Origin: Ariolimax columbianus
Taxonomy: Eukaryota; Mollusca; Gastropoda; Stylommatophora; Arionidae
Reading direction: 5' to 3'
DNA: 64,000 nucleotides
Assembly (NCBI GenBank): GCA_036924085.1
Contig: JAVGWX010000003.1
Coordinates: 123,701,468-123,765,467, forward strand
Positions 11,030-23,052 of this stretch are shown piece by piece. The position numbers and the translations under genes are program-made. How positions within the stretch are numbered: position 1 is the stretch's first letter; each line of letters opens with the position of its first letter. The notes below the pieces were generated by a model. It was not told where the DNA came from, did not search any database, and saw only the letters and a program-made list of their open reading frames with translations.

Positions 11030-11277
11030 TGTTTTTTCTCTTTCGCCTTATTTCTCTAATCCCCAAGGCGGTGTGCGTTGCACTGTGGTTTTTATTTCCG
11101 CCTTTGGCCCAGTGCATCCGACTTCAGCGTGCATTTTTATGTAAGGGTCTGCTTCCTTCTGCATTTTCTAAGGGTTTGCTTTCCCGGGGAAACAGCCGGT
11201 GCTGTGATGGGGATCGAGCCCAGCACCTTTTGGTTGTGAGCCGTGTCACTTAACCACTAGCCCACGCCTTCCCCTAA
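11030..11277 (-). repeat. tRNA-derived SINE family A, minus copy
   Basis: The reverse complement starts at 11277 with AGGGGAAGGCGTGGGCTAGT, has a B-box-like GGGCTCGATCCCCATCACAG, and ends with AT-rich sequence near 11030. It shares the whole body with copies at 34.5, 38.0 and 39.5 kb, including the central AAGTCGGATGCACTGGGCC-type block. A and B box spacing is tRNA-like. Confidence 0.9.
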
Positions 11278-11339
11278 ACACTTAGATTAAAGAAGCACTT
11301 ATGATTTCTGGCAAATCGAGTTATCTACCCTGTTCTTCG

Positions 11340-12480
11340 AGTATGTTTTTTCAAGGGACACCCGGAATACCTGATTTGGCATCAGAATCATTGCTCTTTG
11401 CTCATGATGTACTACAGATACATCAACGATGGGATTCGTATTACCGACATGTCTGAACAGGATCTCTTGGACTTCAATGACTCCGTTAATGATTTTCATC
11501 CACTTAGCCAGTGTACGTCTGTTTTCTCCCTCACGTGTGTCCACTTTCTCGACATCACGGTCTCCACCTGCCCTTCTAGCCTCTCCGCCACTTCTCGACT
11601 ACAAACCTACTGACGCCCACAACTACCTTCTCTACACTTCCTCTCATGCTCAATCCTGTCGCGAGTCGTTCCCCTTCTCCCAGCGCCTCGGACGTCTCTA
11701 TCATTACAACGATGATTTCCTCTCAGGGCCCACCAGATGCTTGACTTTTTCCGTGAGCGACTCTACCCTGAGGCCACTCCCTCCTCCACCCCCTAGCGGA
11801 TTCTCCCAATCTCCCGTCATGACTCCCTCACTCCCACTCACCGCCCTCCCTTTAACCTGTGCCTCCGTCCGGAATATCTTATTCCGTTATCTTCCTATCT
11901 TGAACACTGATCCTTCCACTCTTTAGATTTTTCCCGAACCTTCCCTTATTCCCTACAAACGGGATATAAACCAGAGAGAATTGCTGGTCAGTAGCCGCTT
12001 GTACATCAGCCCCCACTGCCATCCAGGTTGTTTTACTTGCGATCACGTCATCCTAACTGACTCTATGACCTTCACCAAAGCCGAGTTCTTTATCAAAGAG
12101 AGTTTCACATGTAAGTCCCGCAACATCATCTATCCTATCATGTGTCGCTAGGGCAGTATGACAAATATTAAAAAGACTGGTCTGGAACTGCGTGCGCGTT
12201 TCGGCCAACACCTCAATCATATCTATAATAGTACGGGCTTCCCTATTGCCAGTCACTTCAATGGTCCTGAGCACAGGGGTTAAGCAGATGTTAGTGGCAT
12301 AGGCTTAGTTTCTTGCTTCTCTGACGATCGTCATCGATTCGCCCTTGAGAACAAACTAATTTCCCTCATAGGATGTCTCGAGCCACATGGCATTACTATC
12401 TTCCACACCTTGAATCTTTATCCCATATCGGCCTCCATCTATCCGCCTGTCCCTTTCCTCTCTACCTTAATCATTTTTGG
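11340..12480 (+). mobile_element. Penelope-like element, 3' half of ORF, decayed
   Basis: The plus strand, in shifting frames, gives YRYINDGIRITDMSEQDLLDF (RT catalytic box, YIND in place of Y-DD), then FHPLSQCT and FLDITVSTCPSS, PTDAHNYLLYTSSHAQSC, RMLDFF-type and RHDSLTPT segments. After these come FTCKSRNIIYPIMCR, RARFGQHLNHI and FPIASHFNGPEH, which fit the linker and GIY-YIG nuclease end of Penelope-like elements. The YIG half of the nuclease motif is not visible. Many frameshifts and stops make it inactive. Order and spacing match the family, and the C-terminal text CLEPHGITIFHT ends the frame at about 12415. Confidence 0.8.
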
Positions 12481-12964
12481 TCTTTCTGTATCTGACCGCC
12501 ACTGGCTTAACCGGCCTTTTTCCACTTCTACCGCCCTCCTGGCTACCTCCCACCTGTGTCTGTCATATGGGTTCCTGCCTCAGATTGCTAGGACTGACCT
12601 GAATTGTTTTCAGTTGAGTAAACCCATTTTTTTCACCCCTATGTATTGATATCCCCCCTTATGTATGAATTCCTTCTTCTTTGATTACTTAGTTAATTAT
12701 TGTTGTTATTTATTGTCCCTAGGGAAGGTTTATTGGTCGTAAAGTAAGTCGCGTTTTCATCTCGTATCGGTATTTTATCAAACCCATTTATGATGTTTTT
12801 TCACTTGGTTTTTTTTTTAAATTCAAGTGTCCTACAAGTATTTGAGGTGTTGTTTTCTAGAGCTTCTTTCAAACATGGACGGTTACTCGGCCTATGTGCA
12901 AATCCACTGATTTAAGACTGTTTTAATTAATCAAGACGAGTTCATCATTAAGTATAATATCCTG
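12481..12964. other. Probable tail of the Penelope-like element, then unassigned AT-rich sequence
   Basis: Sequence to about 12650 still resembles untranslated tail of the element. Beyond that it is T-rich with no recognisable feature. Confidence 0.3.
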
Positions 12965-13230
12965 TGCAGTACGTCGATCACCACAGTCTCTCTCTGTAAG
13001 ACTCAATATTATGTCCATTCTCCTACCTCCATCGTTGTTTCTTCAGATCATCTTTGATGTCGTGTATCCATCTTCTCTTCGGTCTGCCTCGTTTTCTCGG
13101 TACTAAACTCTCTAGTCTCATATTTTATAAACCATTGTGGTATTGGATGTGGCTAACCTATTTCCGTTTCCTAGTCCTAATGCTGTTTAATAGCCAACTT
13201 TGTTCTACATTCAGTTTCTTCGTGGCGTCT
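12965..13230 (-). mobile_element. LINE ORF2 C-terminal fragment
   Basis: The minus strand reads SIRTRKRK, SHIQYHNGL and then VPRKRGRPKRRWIHDIKDDL, the R-G-R-P-x-x-W box that closes many LINE ORF2 proteins. No RT core is present. Frames are broken. Confidence 0.65.
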
Positions 13231-13574
13231 GTGTTTTACTTGTTCGCTTTCGATGGTTTTCTGACAACTTAATTGTAGCATTTTAGCTTAAAACTCCAAT
13301 CAGTGGGGTTCAGCGTGGTGTTTGGCGCCTTTTGGTGGGTTGGTGATGCAATTTTCCTATTCTCGCCTGGCACACATAATCACCACTCAGCTAACTTGGA
13401 AATAATTGGCTTACAACAGCCAATCAAATAAACTTCGCTCAAAAAAGAAAACATCAGCTGTCCATGCCAGTTTGCACCAAATGTTAACTTCAATAGTAAA
13501 AGTAAAGGAATCGAGTAACTATTGAGTTTATTCCGCCACGTGCTGTCTTGAAAAAATATTTCTTTTAGAGACAT

Positions 13575-13765
13575 TGTCCCGAGTGGCCCGCATAGGCCGT
13601 TGTGTGTGACAAGACCAAGAATAGCACCACTGCCCCACAGAGAGCATGTCGTAAGAGGCTACTAACTGTGTGACGTGGTAAAACACCGACCATAGTTAAG
13701 TGGTTTGTTAAGAGCAGCATAGATGGAGCCTGACAGGCGACGGGTCTACTTTGCTATAATATTTG
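13575..13765 (+). repeat. Interspersed repeat F
   Basis: CAGCATAGATGGAGCCTGAC with following AGGCGACGGGTCTACTTTGC at 13720-13755 recurs in reverse orientation at 35.28-35.35 kb. Earlier parts loosely match 8.75-8.82 kb. No terminal repeats or coding seen. Confidence 0.55.
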
Positions 13766-13829
13766 TATTTATAATGATGGACTTGCACATTGGTTAACCA
13801 CCCTCTGCGGTACTTGTTTCAACGCAGCG

Positions 13830-13930
13830 GAGTAATGAGCTCTACGATCCTAGCCCGCTAAGCAGAAAATCTTTCTCCCGGCTACATTCATCTCGCGCCT
13901 GTGAGATGTACAGGTCACCTAGGACTATGA
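13830..13930 (+). repeat. Interspersed repeat G fragment
   Basis: CCTAGCCCGCTAAGCAGA at 13850-13867 and a later GATGTACAGGTC motif recur at 50.6-50.73 kb. A short conserved piece only. Confidence 0.5.
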
Positions 13931-15308
13931 CTGAGATATCGTGCACATAAAGTTTGGCGTCACATTAACTGCCACAGACACACTCCTTGCATTAACTGTG
14001 CACACTGGACTTTATTTCATAATAGATAAGAAGGGATAATTATGTACACGTTTAACGTATTGTACCTCCTTTCAATCAATGACTAGATCAGCCTCAGAGC
14101 ACTTAACTGTACTAGAATACTGTTATTCATTCAGGCCCATCATGTACTATCCCCAGACAGTCAAAAATGATCTAAACTCGTGTATTTTGCCGTGGAGTAC
14201 CATGCCGGACAAAGATCTAGTCACAGGACATCTCTCCGTCTCATTGGTGGTCATCCAGGGGGCGGATAAAAAGTGTAAGACGACCATGAAATCACTTTAC
14301 CTGCGAGCTGTTGTGTCAGGCAGCGTACCACGTGATCACCCAACCGAAACTTTCTTATCAACGCCGTATCGATGACGTCGGTAAAGCAAGTGTGACTCTT
14401 GTTGACACTGTTGCGTCACAAAAATAAATACCTATGCTTCAAAGTGCCTAGACTTTAATAAAAGACTGCACACAACGGCGCATCATGCAGGAGGCAGTTT
14501 CTTGAATGCAGAAGCCTAACAATTCATATTTATTAATACTGATTTTATAAACATTTATTTAATTGTATACACTATTCCTTTGCAGATTGTGTTTTAACGT
14601 AAACTAAACTTGTCCTTACATAAATCTTAAACAATCATCATTCGTGAATATCGATCCCTAGGTGGCGTGCACGGGCAACAATGCAGGCACAGACACACAA
14701 CCTCGCCAATTATTAAAGATAAAAAACACACACACAAATAGACATACACGCAAACGCACGCGTGAATGCACGTTTGTCAATATTTGATAAGAACAACACG
14801 AGCTGGTTCGATGAGTTCGCCTGAAATGTTTACCACAGACACAGGCACGCTTGGTTACGTGTTGCAGTCACGCGGGAGAGCACGCGGGAAACCTTTATTG
14901 ACAATTGTAAATAAATAGACTAGGTAGGCGGAATTCCTGCGGGTACAAATAGTAACGCCTACTCATTGGCCACATTCTATGCTCATTAATGAACCAGTCC
15001 ATGTCGAGTGTCATGGGAATGGCTATTCGCAAAACTTCATTTTTTTTAAGCGTTTGGTTTATCATAGAAAACGCCAAAGACAGACATATATGCTACACAT
15101 AAGCCGCCATATGTCATATGCGACCAGTTCCTTGACAACGCAGTTAATCTTGTGCGGGTTCCAACCCTGTCTCAACTCGTGAAGTTATTTCACAAAGTGA
15201 CCACGGGATGATTGGATTGTTCCTGCCCCCTGATGTTGCTCCGCCGCGGTCATGCTGACCTTCTAGAGGTTGAGGCTGTTGGTTCTGGGGTTTTACATTT
15301 ACATCTGC
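13931..15308. other. No supported gene
   Basis: Mixed sequence. A 98-codon plus frame at 14079-14375 has no recognisable motif. On the minus strand a donor-like CGCAG|GTAAAG occurs at about 14300, but no convincing exon surrounds it. Confidence 0.4.
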
Positions 15309-15534
15309 TACTAATCAACCTATTCAAAGATAAGCCGTTCTCTTCTTTTCTTTGCCGTTGTTTTAAATATCATCATGTGTCATGTCGTGGCTCGAACCAT
15401 CATATTTTTCCACAACCACGTACTAATCAACCTATTCAAAGATAAGCCGTTCTCTTCTTTCCTTTGCCGTTGTTTTAAATATCATCATGTGTCATGTCGT
15501 GGCTCGAACCATCATATTCTTCCACAACCACGTA
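15309..15534. repeat. 112-bp tandem duplication
   Basis: Two copies of a 112-bp segment (15309-15420, 15421-15532) differ at only about two positions, so the duplication is recent. Each copy contains GGCTCGAACC, which reads GGTTCGAGCC on the minus strand and resembles a pol III B box. Confidence 0.95.
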
Positions 15535-17445
15535 ACTGGGCCACGTCACACGTCTTTTCTTCTGCATACGAGCTTCTTGAGCGATCTCAGATTGTCCTCT
15601 GCTTTACAGGTTTATTTGGCATCCAATCTTTCCCATTGTCAGAAGGCCGTCCAGATCATACTTTCAAAGTATGTTTTAAAGTAGTGCTGCATTTAAGGCT
15701 GTTTTTAGAAAACGATGACTTTTTATTGCTATTTCTTTGTAATATATTTTCATTAGAATTACTGTTGATCGCTGCTATAGAAAACAAATTGTTTTTCCCG
15801 AAAGTAATAGTTTTTTTGTTGTTGAAAGATTTAGCCACAGTGAGTTGTTCGTTTCATATCTCCCGTTGTCTTTCTGAAGATTATCTTTGTTAGTCGCTGC
15901 GGAGGACATTGATAGGTCAGCAGCTTTTCATGTGGAAGACTGAAGATTATTTGGAATCACAGTATTATTTTCTCTAAGATTTTCTAGACTGGTCAATCTC
16001 GTATAACCGAAACATCTGCCACATGGAGCCAGAAATATCATAATTACTGTTAGTTGCCCATTGCAAGCGATAAGGGCCACATCAACAGACGGTTTTGTCT
16101 TGATGATGTAACTTGCGCTGTATTTGGATTATAGTGAGGAAGAAACTGCGCCTGTTATCGTCCTAACTCTCTGGTCTCGAACTACCTTGGAAAAGTGGCA
16201 AGAAATGAATAAAGACCGCTAGAGGTAACTCCGGATGCAGGCACTCTAGTCCCGTGAGACCACGGGTCACTGTAAAACATGTAGGATTTGTTAGTCCACC
16301 GTTTATGTTCATCGCTTTGAGAGGCAAGTGCCTGACCTCTTGTCCACAGCGACCCAAGAAGACTCTGCAGAGTCTGTAGACAACCAGTTTTAGATTTCAA
16401 TTGTGTATTTTGGACCAAAAGTGACCAGCAGACGATTGGGATGTTCATGCCCCCCGAAGTCATCCCCGCTCAGCTATGCTGGCACTTTAGGGATCTGGGC
16501 TGATGGATTTGGGCTTGTCATTGGTCAGCTCTTTCCTAATCAGAGGGCCAGTACTGATCAGGGATGATGGTTTCCATTTTTCCGCCCGGCTGCATACCAT
16601 TTGGTGCTGTTTCCTTGGAAATTCGCTGCCGTTTGAGATGTGTATTATTGATGATGCTGGATGATTGTCATAGATTTAATAGATTCCCCTCATGAAATTT
16701 ACATGAGAAAAGACTGTGTAGACAAAATGTTTGCAATTATTACGACAAGACCATAGTTGACCAGGTCTCAGTGGCCTACAGCAATCAATGACGAAGACCA
16801 CAAACACCGGCTTGAATGGATGACGTAGATAGTTGATCAGAAAGAAAAGTAACGTGCGAAATAAATATCACACTGAATAATGAAAACAGTGAAGGATTCA
16901 AATGTTCAAATACACCTCCAAAATTGATATTGATTGACTTTATGACATAAAATATTGTGCGAACCCGCTCGAGATTCCAAAACATGAAGAAAGAACGATA
17001 TTGACTTCAATGACTGCATGTTTATTTTTACATCATTAGGAAAAATAGCTCTACAGGCTGCTTCCAGCTCTCGTCCGGTTGTTTGTATAATTCCATCTGT
17101 CTCTATCGCCTGATGTGGATTATTATTGTTATATCTATGGCGGGTCGCCAATGGTGGATCATGTTCGGATAAGTTTTGTATACCATATTTTTCATTCTGC
17201 TGTGTTATTCACTTCTATGGAGCCAGCAAAATGAAGGCCACAACGCGGACTTTTTTATTCATGGTTTCGGAATGGTGTTCTCATTTCTATTCTGAACCGA
17301 GGCAGCATTTTAAAATAATTGCAACACACACAATACACAGTACAAGCACTAAAATGTGCACACCACCCTTGAATAGTTATTTCTCATAGAAATCTCCGGC
17401 GAGTGTGTATACAATGTGTAATGGATACTTGAATTATATTTCACA
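15535..17445. other. No supported gene
   Basis: AT-rich sequence. Frames at 15375-15893 (+), 16182-16463 (-) and 16906-17151 (-) match nothing I recognise. No arrays or RNA genes seen. Confidence 0.4.
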
Positions 17446-17985
17446 AACGGGAAGTCAGGTCAGTTCAGGTCATCCCGTAACCGGTGAGGTCGTTGGGGCA
17501 AACATGAAGACATCCCCACAACTCCACGCCATCCCTCTCTGTCAGAAGCCGCTGCCTGTGACTCTTCTGGTCGGAGACTGGTCCATTCTTTTATGTTGTC
17601 TTCCCATCTCTTTTTGGGCCGGCCTCTTCGTCGTCTGCCATGCACCTTCCCGTAGAGGATTGTGTTTGCAAGACCATTTGATCTCGATATGTGACCGTAC
17701 CAAGTGAGTTTCCTTCTTTTGACAGTTGCCAAGAGATCTTCGAAAGTCCCTATTGCCGTCGTAATTCTATTTCGGATTTCCTCGTTTGTAACTCGATCTT
17801 TGTACGTGACGTTTAAAAGTCTTTGGAAACATCTCATCTCCAAGGCCTGTATCCTTCGTTGAAGGTCAGCTGTAACTGTCCATGTCTCACACGCATAGAG
17901 AAATATTTACAGGACCAGTGTACGCATTAATCTGATTTTCGTGCGTAGTGCTAACCGTTTATCTTGCCAGAAGATTTGACTCATT
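17446..17985 (-). mobile_element. LINE ORF2 C-terminal end and 3' end
   Basis: The minus strand reads IWQDKRLALRTKIRLMRTL-type sequence, ACETWTVTADLQRRIQALEM, RCFQRLLNVTYKDRVTNEEI, then KLTWYGHISRSNGLA and GRRRRGRPKKRWEDNIKEW. This is the conserved region after the RT thumb of LINE ORF2. The final 127 codons (17843-17463) are open apart from the natural stop. The RT core is missing (5' truncation). A second, more decayed copy of the same family lies at 25.3 kb with the same GGTCAGGTCA-type 3' end. Confidence 0.87.
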
Positions 17986-18284
17986 TCGTGTATTAAGTTG
18001 TTCTCTTATATTGTGTTTCGTTGTGTTACTGTTCCAAATGGGTTTTTGTGTGGGATTATGTAACAGACGAGAAAAGGGACACTACCTCACTGAGAGCAAG
18101 TCAAAAGTGGCAACTAACAGCGTGATCTAACATTTCTAAGGTTGAAGACTCTCCAAAACATCGAATTCACTCAGGGCATCACCTTGCTCAGTGTGAAGCA
18201 GCTTTTGACTGGTTGAAAAGACAGCTTTAAAAATAATACGTTCATTACCATGACATTAACACTGGAATGAACGACACTATTTCA

Positions 18285-18545
18285 TTGGGAAAGCACTGGC
18301 TAGCGCAGTGACAGAACACCCTCTTTTCATGGCAAAGATAGAGGGTTCAACTTCCGCTACCTGCAGCTCCAGTCGATCCATCTGTAAATGGATACCTGAC
18401 TGACGGCTAGGGACGGATAAAGACAGCGAATAATGGAACTGGCCACTCCACCTCATAAAGCTGTGACAGAGTCTGCTATGGGATTACACTTGCCTTTAGG
18501 AAGAAGAAGAAGAAGAAGAAGAAGAAGAAGAACAACAACAACAAC
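18285..18545 (+). repeat. tRNA-like SINE with (GAA)n tail (family B)
   Basis: CTAGCGCAGTGACAGAACAC near 18300 is A-box like and GGGTTCAACTTCC near 18345 is B-box like. The body carries ATCTGTAAATGGATACCTGA and CACCTCATAAAGC. It ends in (GAA)n and then (CAA)n at 18500-18550. Decayed relatives are at 3.1 and 6.5 kb. Confidence 0.65.
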
Positions 18546-19619
18546 AATAAAATGAAAAAAGAAGAAATGCTAAGCATAACCGACATCATTGCACTTCTGG
18601 CAGACCTTTTTCATCAGATGACCAAGTGTGTATATATTGATGGTTTCCTCGGCTACTTGAATCAATATATTAATTTTAACGTATACTGTTAACCCACTCG
18701 CGTGAATATTTGGATTCAAATATTCATTCCAGTAATCACATTATCTAATCAAATTAGAAACAGTAATTGATTTGTTTAACTATATTTCTATATTTCTCCG
18801 TACCTTAGGAAATGGATGCTAGTAGATCCTGTATTGAAAGAAGCACAGATTCATCCCATAACAGCCAAGCCTTGGCAACAGAAATAGTCCTCAAGCTTCC
18901 AGTATCCTTTCGTTGCAAGCCACTTGCTACGTCCAACCACTTACACGGTTAAATGCGCTCTGCTAACAGTAAAGACTGTTATAAATAAATCGTCAGCAAG
19001 GTTACCGCCCCGGACGGTACCGTAGAGATACTAGTGTTGTGGTTGCTCTCGCCTTTCCCTTTCAGAATATTGATTTGTGATTTGAGGTACACTGTTCAAG
19101 TGTTACTGGAAACCTTAGAACTAGTCGAGAGGCAGCGAGGGCTGAACAGATTGCCGAGAACTGTTTGTTTATTCTTCTCCATTTCAAACGTATCGTTAGT
19201 TTTTGTATTATATAATTCATTTCTTATCTTCACTTATCGGTCTACGTTTTCCATATATGCCTGTTGAACCATGGCCAACTATCAGTTGTGATTCGCTGTG
19301 AAATATAACAATGCCAGGCTTAGGAGGTACTGAAAACCAAAATATGAAGTATAATAACATATAATAAGCGGTTCTTAAACCGCTACCGTATCGAGGACTC
19401 CCTTTAAATAAATGTTGCTGACACGGACCTAACAATATTCCATGTTTGAAAATGTTCAGGAATGAATTATCTGTGACATGTGTGTATTTACTTGTACAAT
19501 AGTAAACAATGTCTGCTATTGAAAAGGTAATGTAAATATGTTGCTAATAAGCAAGAACATATAATAAAATTAAAATAAAATTGTACTTTACCGTCCAATT
19601 TGATTGGATCTAGTTGCGC
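18546..19619. other. No supported gene
   Basis: AT-rich sequence with no recognisable domain, array or RNA gene. Confidence 0.5.
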
Positions 19620-19870
19620 TCACAGCATCAACAGACTCATAGCGACCCGTTGCTGACCAAGACCCATTTCCGCCTCTGCGGAGCGACTCTGGAAACAGGC
19701 TGCACTAGTCACTAGTGTAGACTGGCCAAGGGTTGAGGATCGCAGTGGGAAGGCAAAGCAAACTCAAAAAATCTTAAAAGCGTGCCGAAAAGTGCAGATA
19801 TCAGTCTAGCTGTAAACTACCAGACAACGTCACAACGTTCTTCTCAGAACGAATGCCGAAGAAGAGAAAT
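19620..19870 (+). repeat. Diverged short repeat related to family D
   Basis: GCTCACAGCATCAACAGACTC, a central GTGCAGATATCAGTCTAGCTG and AACGAATGCCGAAGAAGAG follow the order of family D at 36.5, 49.6 and 61.0 kb, with many substitutions. It ends in a short GAA run. Confidence 0.5.
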
Positions 19871-20051
19871 GAGTTCTCCACATCTGCAACTCATTCCACA
19901 AATTTATTTTTATGATATATCCATATTTACACAATCTAGGAAAGTATCATAAGTTGTTAAGTACAAATAACATTTTAATACAACTGTAAAGTGTTCACAA
20001 TGTGAGGATAAGCGATGTCCACTGATGTTCGCTTTAAATTAAATTATGTTT

Positions 20052-21275
20052 ATCTTCTTCTTCTTCTTCTTCTGCGTACACAGTCAGACAGTAACCATTA
20101 TTTTTTCGAAAAAAGCAGCGGTCATCCTGAGACTCTCGCCACTACCATACAGCTTGTCTTGCAGTTCCACTGGCAATGGCCACATCTGCTCTCTCTGATC
20201 CTCGTATGTCGGGCAGTTCTGCAGCAGATGTTCAGTGGTCATTTTACCAGTACCGCACGGGCATTCGTCGGTACACCCTATCTTCAGTTTGTTGAATAGG
20301 TGGTACCTCAGTCTGTTGTGGCCAGTGCGAAGTCTGAAGACAACGACCTGCTCTCTTCGGTTCAACTGGTAATAGGCATCGTTTTTGGTGTAACCAGTAT
20401 GTTCGGTTTCCCATTTGGACATGTATCTGGCTTTGATAAGCCGTTTTGACTCTTCGTACGTCATACTGGTATCTGTTTGTGGTAGTCTTGCACCTTCTTT
20501 TGCCAGTCTATCGGCCTCCTCGTTTCCTTGGATGTTGCAGTGTGACGGAACCCACTGTATCACCACCCTTTTTGGTGCGGACTGCTGGCACAGTTTGCAG
20601 AGTGCTGCTCTTAAGTCATTAAGCTCAGTGTTCTTCTGGCTTTTTAGCGCTGTGACTACTTCGAGAGCATCTGTCAGCAAGACTATATGGCTCTCATTTT
20701 CACTGTGTGTTGCCATTTCTTCCACTGCCGCCCTCAGTGCCTCTGCCTCTGCTCTGAAATTGCTTGTGTACTTACCAGTAGCGAATGACAGTGTTATATT
20801 TGTGCCATTTGGTAGGTTCAGGAATGCTCCTGCCCCTCCGTTCTGTGTAGTGTTTGTTACAGAACCGTCGGTGTATGCATGGGTCCAGTCCATGCTTGGG
20901 TAGCTTTTCGTTATGAAGCTTAGGGTAGTGTCTCTCCTTTCTTTCTCACTCTGGCAGTTTTTGTTTGCAATACCTGGTATATTTTCTACCACCTCTGGAA
21001 ATATATCCTGCCTCCAAGTAGGTTTTCGTACAGTAGTGATGGGTTTTGGTGTTGTTAGTGCGTTTGTGGGATCTTCGTGCATCTTTGCTTTGGCTATTTC
21101 TGCAAAGTTTCTCCGCTTCAGTTTCCCATTTCCCAGATTGTTTAGTCTCTGGTACATTGGATGGTCCGTCAGTCTTCGGAGTTTCATTATGTTTATCGAA
21201 TGAATAGACTTCTGAAACAGTTGTAATGGTACTCGACAGTCCATTCTCTCTCTCCCGCTCATTTGAACCCACTAA
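20052..21275 (-). mobile_element. RNase H-bearing LINE, intact 3' reading frame of 392 codons
   Basis: An uninterrupted minus frame (21262-20084) encodes the 3' part of a LINE polyprotein. RNase H spans about residues 125-255: acidic residues lie in YTDGS (D132), FRAEAEAL (E172) and LLTDAL (D198), with GNEEAD (D251) near the end and the WVPSHCNIQGN box before it. A C-terminal C-x-C...H...C knuckle follows (C334, C336, H345, C350). The RT domain is absent, so the copy is 5'-truncated near 21275. It ends GTACGCAGAAGAAG with (GAA)n at 20074-20052. The absence of stops suggests recent insertion. It is I/Jockey-superfamily-like. A sister fragment is at 40.0 kb. Confidence 0.92.
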
Positions 21276-21611
21276 GGCTTAGAAAGCGGTCCTATTCCAG
21301 TGTCAAAATTGGTTGTAAATTCAATTGAATTGTTGGATTTCTTAAATGAGAAAGATGGCACTGCATTTCACTTACAAGCCTTCCTTGTTATTTAGGAATT
21401 ATTTGCTGAAATTGAACTGTGTTTTCTATTGTTAAGATTTAAGAGTATAATTTTTTACCACCAGTGGATAATACATCGCCAATTTGTGGCATCATAAATG
21501 TTGCAGGATGCAAGGGAGTCTGAACCAGCTCGTTGGTGGCCATCGCTGTGATCGCTTCTTGACTCTGCTACCATTTTACTGTCCTTGTGCGCCATCGATT
21601 GTCCGTTCTTC
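21276..21611. other. No supported gene
   Basis: AT-rich sequence between two LINE fragments, with no recognised feature. Confidence 0.45.
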
Positions 21612-22240
21612 TCAGTAAGTGGCCCACCGGGGACAATTGACGCATGTCAGAGTTATGTAGATCTTTTGTGTGCTGACTACGAAGCGTGAAATCGACCATA
21701 AGTCTCTCTTGAGAGAGAGAGTGAGAGAGAGAGAGATAGGTGCTCTTGACGGACTCCTCTCTGAGTGTATACTAACTATCAGTGTTTGGAATGGTTGGAA
21801 GATAGTCGTGCAATCAGTGTATCGGTCAGCTAGGATTCTTGTATATCCCGAGTCAATCCCTTGATCTATTAAAGTTGGCCAGAATAATTTTGGTTCTACA
21901 GAGTTAAACGCGTTTTTGAAGTAGATAAAGGTGTAGATTAGTGAAGTCCGGTACTCTCGGGCTGTTTCGATCAGTCGGCAGCAGGTTGAAATGTGGTCCA
22001 TGGTTCTATAGGAATGACGAAACCCAGCCTGTTCGATTGATTGCGCAACGTCTAGGGTTGGGCGGATTTAGGAAAGACGCATCTTGTAAGTGACCGGGAG
22101 CAGCATGATTTACCGGTAACTGCAAAGGTTGTCCGTGTCTCTTTATTTTTTGAGTAGCAGGATCTTTTATTTAACTGTGTCAAACCGTCGGTATTCTACC
22201 TGTGTGAAGGTGTGTTGAGTAGCACTGAGCATGGGCCAGG
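21612..22240 (-). mobile_element. LINE reverse-transcriptase fragment (RNase H-lacking type)
   Basis: The minus strand reads IEQAGFRHSYRTMDHISTCC, then IETAREYRTSLIYTFIYFKN and AFNSVEP, the RT fingers and palm start where functional copies have FIDYEKAFDSVE. QGIDSGYTRILADRYTDCTT follows. A GA-rich run at 21714-21735 interrupts the frame. Upstream residues to 22240 match in broken frames. The catalytic YADD region is absent. It is the same lineage as the element at 48.2-50.5 kb, which shares the EQAGFR...YSTMD pattern. Confidence 0.8.
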
Positions 22241-22584
22241 TTGAGCGGTAATCTGCAGACTTTGATGTCTACTCCAGTTTGGTCATCATCGCTGGGTGAT
22301 TTTATTCATTTTTTTTAATTATTATTAATTTATTTCATTTTATATATTTATGAATTTTTGGGGTGGTGGTTTGGGGGGGGGGGGTGGTGAGGGGAGTATG
22401 ATGATTTAATTACGAGGTGGAGTCAAATGGAATTCTTATAAGTGAAAAATAAATTAGAAAAGCCATGCCTTTATATTGTAACTTGTTAAAATGGCTTCTA
22501 TGGATGTCAAGAGTGCCATTCACGTGCCTTCACGAGACAGAAGAACAACGTGATGTGATAACTGTAGCTAAAAGATGATGGCCC
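22241..22584. other. AT-rich and G-rich spacer
   Basis: Contains a T-rich stretch (22300-22355) and a G run at 22374-22394. It may include the untranslated end of the mariner that follows, but no terminal inverted repeat is clear. Confidence 0.35.
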
Positions 22585-22610
22585 CACTATCGACATGCAT
22601 AAAGGAGGAG

Positions 22611-22660
22611 CAGCGTTCTGTTATCCTTTGTTCAGCAGCGTTCTGTTATCCTTTGTTCAG
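22611..22660. repeat. 25-bp direct duplication in mariner N-terminus
   Basis: GCAGCGTTCTGTTATCCTTT and the next five bases occur twice in direct succession. Confidence 0.85.
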
Positions 22661-23052
22661 CAGCGAAGAGATGCAACCTTTTGAAATTTATCGGCGAATA
22701 AAAGTCCACTCGATGATGCATGTCATGTACTCCAGCAAGTGTTTGTGTGGAGTAGGAAGTTCTAAAACGGCCTGAGTTCTGTGACTGCACACGACCAGGT
22801 CAGGCACACAGAGTAGTGACCCCAGAGTCGATTGCCGCTGTTGATCATCACGCAAAGGAAAATCGCCAATTGATTGTGAATGAAATTGCCGCACACTTGG
22901 ACATCAGTCAGAGCTTAGCACACCACACCATCCATGATGTGCTACAGAGCCACAAAGTGTCTGCAAGGTGGGTGCCATTGTAGATTACTCCAGAATTGAA
23001 ACAGCGACCCGATGATGCATGTCAGGAACCATTACGGGGCTTGAAGTAGAAG

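Noticed and set aside
14250..14375. Possible minus-strand exon with donor CGCAG|GTAAAG
   Set aside because: No frame gives convincing protein text and no acceptor was found.
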